Assembly (NCBI GenBank): GCA_913054475.1
Contig: CAJXJF010000011.1
Location: 1 to 39,905 of the forward strand
Length of the DNA stretch: 39,905 nt
Origin: an uncultured Nitratifractor sp.
GTDB lineage: Bacteria > Campylobacterota > Campylobacteria > Campylobacterales > Sulfurovaceae
Reading direction: 5' to 3'
Position numbers and translations under genes: made by a program
The notes under the pieces: generated by a model
The model's database searches: none
Seen by the model: only the letters and a program-made list of their open reading frames with translations
Told to the model about the DNA's origin: nothing
In this document: one piece after another, positions 1-8,867 of the stretch
How positions within the stretch are numbered: position 1 is the first letter of the stretch
Layout of the letters: each line of letters begins with the position of its first letter

Positions 1-21
1 ATGGACTTCAAAATTGATTTT

Positions 22-41
22 GCGACTGAAGTTGCGGCCCC
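22..41 (+). repeat. dispersed palindromic repeat, copy 1
   Basis: GCGACTGAAGTTGCGGCCCC. It differs at two bases from the 20-nt copy at 39856-39875 and shares its core with 3941-3954. The core forms a short hairpin around GACT-GA-AGTY. It lies just beyond the broken end of the sirtuin remnant, in a stretch (1-115) where I see no credible gene. Confidence 0.5.
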
Positions 42-115
42 GAAATGGTGGCAACACTCCCCCACGGGCAATCCCTATCCCAAAGAGGGGTCGATATGGG
101 GCTCTCGGGGATTGA

Positions 116-372
116 TTATGAGCGCTTACATTGGATCGGCACTGCGTGGCAGTCGGGGCAAAGGGGCGTATTCAGAGCGCGAAAGGCTTCGAAATCGATA
201 TTGGCAAGGTTGATGAAGTTCATCCCCAGCCTTCTCGCTTGGGGTAGGCTCTCCAGAAACCCTCATCCCCTCTGAAATCGGGCAGAGCGCTGTCCACCCC
301 CATCCCGGCGCCGGCACAGATGAGCAGAGCGTCGGACTCTTTCAGCCACCCGGAAGCCTCCCTATACTCCAT
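116..372 (-). pseudogene. sirtuin (SIR2 family NAD-dependent deacylase) N-terminal remnant
   Basis: The minus strand starting at 372 encodes 50 residues that match the NAD-binding N-terminus of SIR2 deacylases. The nucleotide-binding signature reads CAGAGMGVDSALPDFRGDEG and is followed by FWRAYP. The frame stops at 220-222. Shifting frame at about 223 gives a continuation (GMNFINLANIDF...) that resembles the next part of bacterial sirtuins for about ten residues and then loses similarity before a stop at 116-118. The rest of the roughly 250-residue family (catalytic His, zinc-binding Cys) is absent, and a dispersed repeat lies beyond the break. The start is 13 nt downstream of the flavin-reductase gene, so it was the last gene of that unit. 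I see the signature and the frame break directly; decay of a once complete gene is inference. A sequencing frameshift alone would not explain the missing C-terminus. Confidence 0.7.
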
Positions 373-385
373 AGTCCGCTCCTTC

Positions 386-988
386 TCACTCTTTAGGCAG
401 TTCGGGAGCCTCTATCTCCTCTCCGAGTCTGCGGTATCCGGGCCCCACTCTCGCAGGCAAATCGCAATCGAGATAAAATCTGTGCTCATCCACGATACAC
501 TCTTCGTCTATATATTGGGACTCTATCTCGAGGATAAGAGGAACCGTTTTGCTTCCCTCTAGCTCGATTTCACTGTGCAAAGTGGCGAAAAAAGCGACTG
601 GGGCCCCCGCTATACGGGGCGGGAAGCCCTCCCTGAGCTCTATGAGCTCTATATCGAAGCGCTCGGCCTCGCTCTCGTTTTCAGGAAGCGGTGCGGAGCT
701 TAGATGCAGGGAGTCCACTTGGGCGGGGGATGCCATACATATAGTACATCTACGGCTCTTTCTGATATTTCTGAGCGTATCCTTCTCTCTTCCGTCAGGG
801 CGGTGACCTATGGAGACCACCAGTACGGGAGGCTTGGAACCAAGGGGGGTGAAGTAGCTGAAGGGAGCGATATTGACGACACCCCTCTCATCCTCGCTCA
901 CAATCCACGCAATCGGCCGGGGAACGACCGTCTGCGCCATCAGTTTGTAGCGCTTAGCAGGCTCTATCTGCGAATAATCGACCAACAT
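386..988 (-). CDS. flavin reductase-like (flavoredoxin family) FMN-binding protein
   Basis: A protein of 200 residues with the fold of the flavin-reductase-like family, whose members bind FMN and reduce flavin or pass electrons. Family marks are the early PRPIAWIVSEDERG segment, then NIAPFSYFTPLGSKPPVLVVSIG, then the RPDGREKDTLRNI segment that in this family helps bind the flavin phosphate. There is no signal peptide or membrane segment, so it is cytoplasmic. I chose the ATG at 988 because AAAGGAG lies 7-8 nt upstream; an in-frame upstream start at 1030 would add 14 residues without an RBS. It lies 43 nt after hypA and 13 nt before the sirtuin remnant, consistent with one minus-strand unit ccoI-hypA-this gene. 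The physiological substrate cannot be read from sequence. Confidence 0.85.
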   Translation of the reverse strand: MLVDYSQIEPAKRYKLMAQTVVPRPIAWIVSEDERGVVNIAPFSYFTPLGSKPPVLVVSIGHRPDGREKDTLRNIRKSRRCTICMASPAQVDSLHLSSAPLPENESEAERFDIELIELREGFPPRIAGAPVAFFATLHSEIELEGSKTVPLILEIESQYIDEECIVDEHRFYLDCDLPARVGPGYRRLGEEIEAPELPKE

Positions 989-1031
989 AGACTCTCCTTT
1001 TTTCATATTTGATTCACGGGAGGATAGCACC

Positions 1032-1373
1032 CTACTCCATCTCGAGACTCATCAGATACATATCCTCGCCATCTATGACGCTTGTATCGAGACTTCCGCA
1101 CTTCGGACATGCCAGAGCCATACCCTCCACGCTCGATTCGACACCGCAATCTGGGCATCGTATCACGATACTCTGCATATTCATCACCAGCTCGGCCTCC
1201 TCGCAGAGAGTCCCCTCCCTGAAGGTCTCGAAAGCCCTTTGCAACAAATCGGGCTCAACACCGCTGAGGACACCTATCTTTGTGACCACCTTCAATATCC
1301 TGTCGGCTCCGTTTCTCTGGGCGTGCTCTTCGCACTGATTCAGTAGAGCCTGTACTATGGAGTATTCATGCAT
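1032..1373 (-). CDS. hypA: HypA, nickel insertion factor for [NiFe] hydrogenase
   Basis: A protein of 113 residues, the usual HypA length. It starts with MHEYSIV, in which the N-terminus and His2 form the nickel site. The zinc site is two CxxC pairs, C73/C76 (CPDC) and C89/C92 (CPKC). HypA hands nickel, with HypB, to the large subunit of [NiFe] hydrogenases; in Helicobacter it also serves urease. No other hyp or hydrogenase genes are in the window, so here it is separated from them. It lies 49 nt after ccoI on the same strand. Its presence supports a hydrogen-metabolising host. Confidence 0.95.
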   Translation of the reverse strand: MHEYSIVQALLNQCEEHAQRNGADRILKVVTKIGVLSGVEPDLLQRAFETFREGTLCEEAELVMNMQSIVIRCPDCGVESSVEGMALACPKCGSLDTSVIDGEDMYLMSLEME

Positions 1374-1422
1374 AGGATTCCTTTCTTCACTTCACGATTT
1401 GCATATCCGAAATATCCATCCT

Positions 1423-3837
1423 CTATCCTCTCTCTCCCTCGAATTTTATCCTCATCGAATTTCCGACCACTATCAGAGAACTGAGACTCATCGAGAGAGC
1501 GGCCACGAGAGGATTCACATGGCCCGCTACAGCCATCGGTACCGCCACCATATTGTAGAGCAGTGAGAGAGTGAGATTCTGCTTGACACTCCTGAAGGTT
1601 CTTACGGATATCTCGAAGGCATCGGCAAGAGCGGCGGGTTTGTCTTCGAGCAGTACGATATCGCTTACCTCTATCGCTATATCCGCTCCACCGCCCATAG
1701 CTACAGATATATCGCTTCTCGCCAGTGCCACCGTATCGTTTATGCCGTCTCCGGCCATAACCACGATATGTCCATCCTGCTGGAAACGCTCTACAAGCTC
1801 TGCCTTCTGCTGGGGAAGCAGGGCGGAGTGGACCCGTTTTATACCGGCCTCCCGTGCCACTATTTGTGCACTTCTGTCGTGGTCCCCCGTAAGCATCACT
1901 ATCTCCACTCCCATGCGCTCTATCCTGCGCAGAGCGTCCACCACTCCCTCTCTTATCCTGTCTCTGAGTTCGAACTCCGCCAGCACCCTCGAATCTACTG
2001 CGAAGATATATATGCTGTGTTGGGCTTCGAAATCGCATACGATACCATTCTCCTGCATCAGTGCCGGATTTCCGCCTATGATTTTTCTCTCTCCATAGGT
2101 GGCGCAGACCCCTTTGGCCTGGATACTTTTTATCTCTTTCAACTCCGGCTCATCCGAAACTTCGTAGTGCTCTCTCAGGTATCGTGCCACCCCCCTGCTC
2201 ACGGGGTGGTCCGAGCTTTCCGCCAAGGCCACTGCCAAAGCAGGGTCGAAGCCTTCGTCCGCCCGGAAGCGTACCACACTGGGGCGACCCTCCGTTATGG
2301 TTCCCGTCTTGTCGAGGGCCAGCAGATCGCTCCTAGCCACGGTTTCGAGCTGTGAAGCCTCTTTGAAGAGTATTCCCCGCTGGGCGGCTCTGGATATACC
2401 TACGAGAGTGGACATCGGAGTCGCGAGCCCCAAAGCGCACGGACAGGCTATGACGATGACGGAAATGGCGATAATGAGAGCCTTTTCGAAAGAGGCGCTA
2501 TAGTAGAGCCATCCGGCGAATGTTACAAGCGCGATAGTCAAAATCGCCAGCGAGAAGTAGCCAGATACGGTATTGGCCAACTGCTCTATTTTCGGTTTTT
2601 TCGTGATGGCATCGTTCAAAAGCTCCGTAATCGTATGCAAAAGAGATTCGTCGGCTCTCTTCGTCGCCCTGTAGCGCACCACGGAATCTATACATATAGT
2701 GGCGCTGAGAATCTCGTCTTCGGGCTCTTTCAATACAGGTTCGCTCTCTCCAGTGAGGGGACTCTCATCAAAAAGCGCACTGCCGCTCGTGAGTACACCA
2801 TCGACAGCTACCTTCTCTCCGGGCTTGAGCTCTATGATATCGCCGACTTCGATATTCTCTATCGAAACGAGTGTCTTCTCTGCTTCTCTGACGACGGTGG
2901 CTTCGGTAGGCATGGTCCCAGTTATCCTATCCATCGTATCGACCGCCCTCTTTTTGCTGAGAACTTCGAGATATTTACCCACGAGTACGAAGGTTATTAT
3001 CATGGTGGCCGAATCGAAATAGACTTCGCCGTGCATTGTCACCATCGCATATATAGAGTAGATATAGGCGAGTGTCGCTCCTGCGCTGACGAGGAGATCC
3101 ATATTGACGAAACGGTTCTTCAGACCGTACCATGCACCCCTGAAAAATATCCATCCGCTATAGAAGAGCGTAGGAGTGGCGAGGATGAACTCCGCTATGT
3201 TGAGTATGTTTTTGTGCCCTCTCTCCATACCGGTGAAGTAGCCCGCATACTGGGCGATGGCGATCCACATTATATTCATCGTCGCGAAGACCCCCACCAG
3301 TATGCGGGAGTAGTAGTCGTTCCTCATCTTCACCGCTCTCTCCTCCTGGAGTCTCGGGTCGTAGGGGTAGGCGTTGTAGCCTATGGAGCGAATCTTCTCT
3401 ATGATGGAGGAGAGTTTCACCACATCGGGATCCCATACCACATGGGCTTTGTTGTTGGAATAGTTTATCACCGCCTCCACCACTCCCTCCATCTGGTGCA
3501 AAACCTTTTCGTTGAGCCATACACAGGCCGAACAGTGTATCCCCTCGATAATGAGGTTTATCTCATTGAAACCTTCGGCAGTCTCTCTTACATATTTTCG
3601 GCTAAAGCCCTCGAGATCGAAACGCTCGAGATCGTCACGCTCTCTCTGCGCCGGTTCGAGACTGTTGTTACCGAGTTTTTCATAGAAGGTATCAAGGCCC
3701 TCCTCTTTGAGCAGATGATAGACTCCCTGGCAACCCTTGCAACAGAAATAGAGACTCTCTGCACCCTCACTCTTCTCCTCTATCATCACCGACTCATCGA
3801 AATCGAGTTGACAGTGCGAACATCGAACCTTGGCCAT
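1423..3837 (-). CDS. ccoI: CcoI/FixI-type copper-exporting P1B ATPase
   Basis: A protein of 804 residues in the inner membrane. In order it has: an N-terminal cysteine-rich domain with C6xxC9 and C32C33xxC36, typical of FixI/CcoI proteins; an HMA domain with GIHCSACVWL (C102, C105); the transmembrane CPC motif (ACPCALGLATP); the phosphorylation site DKTGTITEG; the HP locus SDHPVSRG; and the hinge GDGINDT. In the family it moves copper across the membrane to supply the CuB centre of cbb3 oxidase. The ATG at 3837 has GGTGGAGAG just upstream. No ccoNOP or ccoGHS genes are nearby, so it is separated from its usual cluster. It begins the minus-strand unit with hypA. A general CopA-type detoxifier is the alternative, but the double Cys N-terminus favours CcoI. 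Confidence 0.88.
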   Translation of the reverse strand: MAKVRCSHCQLDFDESVMIEEKSEGAESLYFCCKGCQGVYHLLKEEGLDTFYEKLGNNSLEPAQRERDDLERFDLEGFSRKYVRETAEGFNEINLIIEGIHCSACVWLNEKVLHQMEGVVEAVINYSNNKAHVVWDPDVVKLSSIIEKIRSIGYNAYPYDPRLQEERAVKMRNDYYSRILVGVFATMNIMWIAIAQYAGYFTGMERGHKNILNIAEFILATPTLFYSGWIFFRGAWYGLKNRFVNMDLLVSAGATLAYIYSIYAMVTMHGEVYFDSATMIITFVLVGKYLEVLSKKRAVDTMDRITGTMPTEATVVREAEKTLVSIENIEVGDIIELKPGEKVAVDGVLTSGSALFDESPLTGESEPVLKEPEDEILSATICIDSVVRYRATKRADESLLHTITELLNDAITKKPKIEQLANTVSGYFSLAILTIALVTFAGWLYYSASFEKALIIAISVIVIACPCALGLATPMSTLVGISRAAQRGILFKEASQLETVARSDLLALDKTGTITEGRPSVVRFRADEGFDPALAVALAESSDHPVSRGVARYLREHYEVSDEPELKEIKSIQAKGVCATYGERKIIGGNPALMQENGIVCDFEAQHSIYIFAVDSRVLAEFELRDRIREGVVDALRRIERMGVEIVMLTGDHDRSAQIVAREAGIKRVHSALLPQQKAELVERFQQDGHIVVMAGDGINDTVALARSDISVAMGGGADIAIEVSDIVLLEDKPAALADAFEISVRTFRSVKQNLTLSLLYNMVAVPMAVAGHVNPLVAALSMSLSSLIVVGNSMRIKFEGERG

Positions 3838-3940
3838 AATCTCTCCACCTTCATTTATTCGGAGATATTTTATCGTAAATATCGATACGACAGAGTTTGG
3901 AAAATCACGAATTTCAACAAAGAGAGAGAAAGAGAGAACT

Positions 3941-3954
3941 GGACTTCAGTCGCC
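3941..3954 (-). repeat. dispersed palindromic repeat, copy 2 (core only)
   Basis: GGACTTCAGTCGCC on the plus strand, the reverse complement of GGCGACTGAAGTCC. It shares the core of the repeats at 22-41 and 39855-39875. It lies in the 238-nt divergent gap between ccoI and the lipoprotein gene. Confidence 0.4.
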
Positions 3955-4021
3955 AACGATTTTACGCATATGGCGCTACCTTCGCAAAATAGGATTTCCT
4001 CATCGCATAGGCCTCCTACGC

Positions 4022-4027
4022 TATAAT
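4022..4027 (+). promoter_or_regulatory. candidate -10 box for the lipoprotein gene
   Basis: A perfect TATAAT 48 nt before the ATG at 4076. No recognisable -35 hexamer at the usual distance. Confidence 0.4.
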
Positions 4028-4075
4028 CTCCCAAGCGGTAACGAGCTATCGCAAAAACCGAAATTGGAGTATCAG

Positions 4076-4432
4076 ATGAAAAAGAGTCTCGTCGCCTCCC
4101 TGTGTATTGTTGCCCTCTTTTCGCTCTCATGTACGGACGAAGCGTCTCTCGTAGAAATGATGCAAAGAGGCAAAGCGGTGAGGAGCAGTTTCATAGGAAG
4201 AAAACTCAGCGCTTTCGAACTCTATGCCGGTCCCACCTACAAATGGAAAAATCTGCCCAACGGAGATAGCATACAGTACTGGCGCTCCGATATAGCGGGT
4301 TTTGTAGCTTCGAGAGGCGATGACGGACAAGGTACACTCTGTAGGTTGATTATTCTTACGGATGCTCAAAAGTATATAAAAGAGATAAGAGTGATCGAAG
4401 ACGGTATAGCCTGTGGGCCGGCATTAAGATAG
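4076..4432 (+). CDS. small lipoprotein of unknown function
   Basis: A protein of 118 residues. The first 19 form a lipoprotein signal: MKK, a hydrophobic stretch, then the lipobox LFSLSC with Cys20 followed by TDE, so the mature protein is lipid-anchored on the periplasmic side. The mature part (about 98 residues) contains a VEMMQRGKAVRSSFIGRKLSAF segment and two Cys (in TLCRLIIL and GIACGPALR) that could form a disulfide. I do not recognise a family. The ATG at 4076 is chosen because GGAG lies 6 nt upstream and the signal starts there; the open frame extends further upstream without one. It has its own terminator overlapping the stop codon and probably its own promoter, so it is likely monocistronic. 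Confidence 0.75.
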   Translation: MKKSLVASLCIVALFSLSCTDEASLVEMMQRGKAVRSSFIGRKLSAFELYAGPTYKWKNLPNGDSIQYWRSDIAGFVASRGDDGQGTLCRLIILTDAQKYIKEIRVIEDGIACGPALR

Positions 4433-4445
4433 GCCGGCCCTTTTT
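4415..4445 (+). terminator. Rho-independent terminator of the lipoprotein gene
   Basis: Perfect 8-bp stem GGGCCGGC (4415-4422) / GCCGGCCC (4433-4440), a 10-nt loop containing the TAG stop codon, then TTTTT (4441-4445). The T tract is only on the plus-strand side, so it serves the lipoprotein gene and not the convergent glnB. Confidence 0.9.
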
Positions 4446-4473
4446 ACCGGCAAAAGGAGCTGGGGAAAGGAGC

Positions 4474-5321
<848 letters not shown>

Positions 5322-6140
5322 ATGAAAAATGAAAAATATATTGATACGCTGATTCCAGAAAAGAGACTCCCAAAAGAGAAGGTCTTCAATAAAAAGGGGA
5401 AAATGAAGAGGGAGTTTTATGAAAAGGAGCTCGAAAAACTGCAGATTGAACTGGTCAAACTCCAAAATCATATCAAAGAGTACAATCTGAGACTGATGGT
5501 ACTCTTCGAGGGTATAGACGCCGCCGGCAAAGGAGGCACCATCAAGAGAATCACCGAACATCTCAATCCAAGGGGTGCCAGAGTCGTAGCGCTCGGCAAA
5601 CCGAGCGATATTGAGAAGACAGAGTGGTATTTCCAGAGATATGTAAAACATTTTCCCTCGGGGGGTGAGATAGTGCTCTTCGACAGAAGCTGGTACAACC
5701 GTGCCGGAGTGGAGAGAGTGATGAACTTCTGCTCCCACGAAGAGTATCTGCGCTTCATGAGGCAGTGTCCGAAGTTCGAAGAGCTCATAGTGGACGACAA
5801 GATAATATTTTTCAAATATTGGCTAGATATAGACAAAAAAGAGCAGAAAAGAAGGCTCGAAGCCAGAAAGACCGACCCTTTGAAGCAGTGGAAACTAAGT
5901 CCGATAGACCTCAAGTCCAACGGTGCCTACGACAAATATGTGGAAGCCAGAGACGATATGTTCATGGCTACCCACACTGCCTACGCTCCTTGGATAATGG
6001 TCGATGCCAACGACAAGAAGAGGGCTAGAATCAATGTCATCAGAGACCTGCTCAGCCACATAGACTATGAGGGGAAAGATGAGAGAAGTGCCAATCTCGC
6101 GGTCGATTACGAGATAGTCAAACTCTATCAACAGAGATAG
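5322..6140 (+). CDS. ppk2: polyphosphate kinase 2 (class I PPK2)
   Basis: A protein of 272 residues, the length of a one-domain class I PPK2. These enzymes transfer phosphate between polyphosphate and nucleoside diphosphates and in cells often make ATP or GTP from polyphosphate. Walker A is GIDAAGKGG (residues 64-72). The Walker B region holds the DRSWYNRAGVERV segment with Asp121 and Arg122. The lid region follows KYWLDIDKKEQKRRLEAR. A basic helical N-terminus of about 50 residues precedes the P-loop. It is soluble. The ATG at 5322 has a strong GGAGGAG RBS. No other phosphate genes adjoin; it probably forms its own transcript, convergent with the secretion operon. Confidence 0.93.
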   Translation: MKNEKYIDTLIPEKRLPKEKVFNKKGKMKREFYEKELEKLQIELVKLQNHIKEYNLRLMVLFEGIDAAGKGGTIKRITEHLNPRGARVVALGKPSDIEKTEWYFQRYVKHFPSGGEIVLFDRSWYNRAGVERVMNFCSHEEYLRFMRQCPKFEELIVDDKIIFFKYWLDIDKKEQKRRLEARKTDPLKQWKLSPIDLKSNGAYDKYVEARDDMFMATHTAYAPWIMVDANDKKRARINVIRDLLSHIDYEGKDERSANLAVDYEIVKLYQQR

Positions 6141-6193
6141 GATACGAGAAACGCGCTTCGCTTCGTCGGGGTGCTTTTCGAAAGTGAAAGCTC

Positions 6194-7525
6194 TCAGCGA
6201 GAGAGCGAGGAGAGGAAACTCTTTTCAAATTTGGCTATGGTCTTGTAGTCGGCTTTGCCTATTATATAGTAGATATTCAAAATCGCCTTCAGAAGGTCCG
6301 CAGCACTGTTTATCCTCTCTACTATACTGTTGTAGTAGTCCGCTTCGGCTATATATGCGTCGGTCAGGCTCTGTAAGCCTTGCTTGTATGCGTTTTTCAT
6401 CGATTCGAAATATGTCTTGGCGGACTTTTCGGCAATTTTCTGCGCTCTGTAGGTCTGCAATCCGCCCTTTATCTGCACCCAGTACTTCTCGAGCGATATC
6501 TCACTCTCGGCAATCCTATCATCCAAGTCTCGACTTGCCGAGAGATAGAGCTCTCTGGCCTCGTCAACCCTGTCGCTCACATAGCCACCTTGAAAAAACG
6601 GAAAATCGACGCTCAAAACTCCTCTAATATCGTTCTGTCTTCTCGTATTGTCAGCGGCACGGTTGGACGAGTAGTTGACTCTCATACTGAGTGTAGGATA
6701 GCGCTCCGCACGCCTTGCCTCTATATCCATCTCGGCTATATCGACATAGAGTTTCGAAAGTCTCACCATGGTATTCTCTCTTATCATCTTCCTGAATCTC
6801 TCGATACCAGCCCTCTCGAACTCTCTTTCGACTCTATCTATCCTGTATCTCTTTTTGAAGATGGATTGCGGAATCTTTTTCATCTTGGTGAGAAGTTTCA
6901 GGTTGGCATCCGTCATCATAATCATCTGCTTGGTTCTTGCCAACTGTGCTATGGAGCTCTGGAGTCTCGCCTTGGCCTGGCTCAACTCGGCACTGTTGGA
7001 TAGCCGCATCGAAAATTTGGAGGCTATCTGCTTCATAGCCTTTCTGTAGAGCTCCACCTTCCTCTTGTTGAGCTCTCTGATACGCTCCAGCCTTATTCTC
7101 TCTATCGCTGTCTGGGCTATCATCGTCGTAAGTCGGGCCTCTTCGTCTCTCTTTTGCATCTGCGCCGCTCTCTTTTTGAGTTTGGAGCTTTGAATCTCCT
7201 TCAGGAGTCTGGGCCTGTATATGGCCTGTTCGACAGTGGCGCCGTAGTTGTATATATGATCGCTATACTCTATACTCTTGTAGCTGTATCTCTCTTCATA
7301 CTTTTCATATCCGCCGCTTGCCGATATCGATATCTGCGGTTTATAGCGGTCATAACCCTGCTCCACTCTATACCCAGAAGCCTTCGTCTTGTGGGCGAGA
7401 GAGAGTATTTTGGGGTTTTTCTGTGTCCCCTGACGGCAAAGTTCGGATATACCGCCACCCGAAAGTGTGCAAGAGAGGAGTACGAGCGCAGTCGAAAGCG
7501 ATACGAAAGTGAAATCAGTTCGCAT
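6194..7525 (-). CDS. TolC-family outer-membrane channel of a type I secretion system
   Basis: A protein of 443 residues with an N-terminal signal (hydrophobic residues 5-22, LSTALVLLSCTLSGGG) and two long helical repeats as in TolC: SISASGGYEKYEE then helices around 105-210, and TLSMRVNYSSNRA then helices around 325-435. The barrel strands SISASGGYEKYEE and RGVLSVDFPFFQGG are typical of the family. It forms the outer-membrane tunnel of the exporter. Its start overlaps the end of the HlyD gene by 11 nt, so it is the third gene of a translationally coupled unit. There is a Cys at position 19 in LLSCTLSG, so a lipid anchor is possible, although most TolC of type I systems are not lipidated. Confidence 0.9.
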   Translation of the reverse strand: MRTDFTFVSLSTALVLLSCTLSGGGISELCRQGTQKNPKILSLAHKTKASGYRVEQGYDRYKPQISISASGGYEKYEERYSYKSIEYSDHIYNYGATVEQAIYRPRLLKEIQSSKLKKRAAQMQKRDEEARLTTMIAQTAIERIRLERIRELNKRKVELYRKAMKQIASKFSMRLSNSAELSQAKARLQSSIAQLARTKQMIMMTDANLKLLTKMKKIPQSIFKKRYRIDRVEREFERAGIERFRKMIRENTMVRLSKLYVDIAEMDIEARRAERYPTLSMRVNYSSNRAADNTRRQNDIRGVLSVDFPFFQGGYVSDRVDEARELYLSASRDLDDRIAESEISLEKYWVQIKGGLQTYRAQKIAEKSAKTYFESMKNAYKQGLQSLTDAYIAEADYYNSIVERINSAADLLKAILNIYYIIGKADYKTIAKFEKSFLSSLSR

Positions 7526-8867
7526 GGAAAGCCCTTTTGAGCAGAGATTCCAGAGGTGAGAGAATATAGCTCATAAAAGACCTCTTGCCTGCCTTTATAT
7601 AGGCGGAGACAGGCATTCCAGGAACGATATCGAAACCGTTCTTCCTGATAGCTTCCATCCCCGCCGGTGTTATTTCGAGAAGTGCTTTATAGAAGCTTCT
7701 TTTCGCTCCCGGAGGCCGGAAGGTATCCGCGGAGACATATGTCACATTTCCCTCTATCGGGAGAGCACTCGGATCAACATAGGAGGGAAACTTTATATCG
7801 GCCTTCTGCCCGAGATGCACCTTGTCGATATCCGTGGGATTGATTACCAGCTCCAGCATGAGAGCGTTTTTCGTCGGTACTACGAAGGCAATGGGCTTTT
7901 GCGGAGGTATGACCTCTCCTACAGCATGTACCGTCATCGATGTAACGGTACCAGAATCGGGAGCCTTGAGAAGCATATGCTCCTTTTCCACTCCGAGAGA
8001 CTTTATCTTGTTCTCCAGCATAACGATTTTGAGCTCAATATCCTTGAGCTGCATCCTCGCACTCTGTTCGAAAGAGGCCTTCTCGAGCTCCATCTGGTTC
8101 ATATTGGCGTCTATCCTCTTCCTATACTCCCCTATTCTCGATTTCGCATCGGCGATATCGGCCCTAATCTGCTCTATCTTTCTCTCTCTATCAAGAAGCT
8201 TCATCTCGTCCGTCATATTTCTGTCGTAGAGAGACTGCCACTTCTTCAACTCTTTCTCGTAGGAGCGCATTATCTTTTCGTTGGATGAGATTCTCTCCTC
8301 GAGACCATCTATCTGCTGTTTCAATATCTCATTCTTCTCTTTCAGTAGCGAGACTTTCAAATCCAGGGTTTTGAGTTCGGCCCCTAGGAGCCTCTTCTCC
8401 TGCTCTATCGTCTCTACAGAAGAGTTCAAATCTATCAATCCCGATTTGACAGCTTCGAAATCGGGGCTTTTGGAGAGAGCGGCTTCGGCCTCGAGTCTGG
8501 CACTCTGTATCAGCAGCGTATCGTGCTGTTTTACGGCATTTTTCAGTTCACTTTTTATATTACTGTTATCCAACTCCAACAAAGGGGAGCCCTTGTGGAC
8601 ATAATCTCCCTCTTTTACATAGATATTCGTAACCAGCCCTCCCCTAGGGTGGGCCACACTCTTCTTGTATCCTTTGGATATCACTTTTCCCGAACCCACT
8701 ACCGAAGTATCCACTTCGGCCAGTATCGCCCACAAACCGAAGAGTCCGAAGATAAGACCTATAGTCAGGAGTCCGAGCATATGAGGCTTTTTGCTGTCGA
8801 GGGCGGGATGGTTCTCCAGCGACTCCACCTTTGTCTGCAATGCCACTTCATTGTTACCTTTTCTCAT
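7515..8867 (-). CDS. HlyD-family membrane fusion (adaptor) protein of type I secretion
   Basis: A protein of 450 residues: a short cytoplasmic N-terminus, one membrane helix (about residues 30-50, LGLLTIGLIFGLFGLWAILA), a biotinyl-lipoyl half (GSGKVISKGYKKSVAHPRGG, then YVKEGDYVHKGSPLLELDN), a long coiled coil of about 190 residues rich in Lys, Glu and Leu, the second lipoyl half (LKAPDSGTVTSMTVHAVGEV) and a C-terminal beta barrel with PGMPVSAYIKAG. This is the PrtE/HlyD layout. It bridges the ABC transporter and the TolC channel across the periplasm. It overlaps the ABC gene by 4 nt and the TolC gene by 11 nt. Confidence 0.92.
   Translation of the reverse strand: MRKGNNEVALQTKVESLENHPALDSKKPHMLGLLTIGLIFGLFGLWAILAEVDTSVVGSGKVISKGYKKSVAHPRGGLVTNIYVKEGDYVHKGSPLLELDNSNIKSELKNAVKQHDTLLIQSARLEAEAALSKSPDFEAVKSGLIDLNSSVETIEQEKRLLGAELKTLDLKVSLLKEKNEILKQQIDGLEERISSNEKIMRSYEKELKKWQSLYDRNMTDEMKLLDRERKIEQIRADIADAKSRIGEYRKRIDANMNQMELEKASFEQSARMQLKDIELKIVMLENKIKSLGVEKEHMLLKAPDSGTVTSMTVHAVGEVIPPQKPIAFVVPTKNALMLELVINPTDIDKVHLGQKADIKFPSYVDPSALPIEGNVTYVSADTFRPPGAKRSFYKALLEITPAGMEAIRKNGFDIVPGMPVSAYIKAGKRSFMSYILSPLESLLKRAFHAN

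Noticed and set aside
1-213. Open frame of 70 codons at the window start
   Set aside because: Antisense to the sirtuin remnant and repeat; no RBS visible and no family resemblance.
3918-3938. GA-rich tract as a phase-variable repeat
   Set aside because: Interrupted (AGAGAGAGAAAGAGAGAA) and outside a coding frame; too short to argue for slippage.
2635-4026. 463-codon plus-strand open frame
   Set aside because: Entirely antisense to ccoI, whose motifs are unmistakable; composition is the mirror of a biased coding strand.
6189-6205. Hairpin between ppk2 and the TolC gene as a terminator
   Set aside because: GCTCTC/GAGAGC stem overlaps the TolC stop and has no T tract on either strand.
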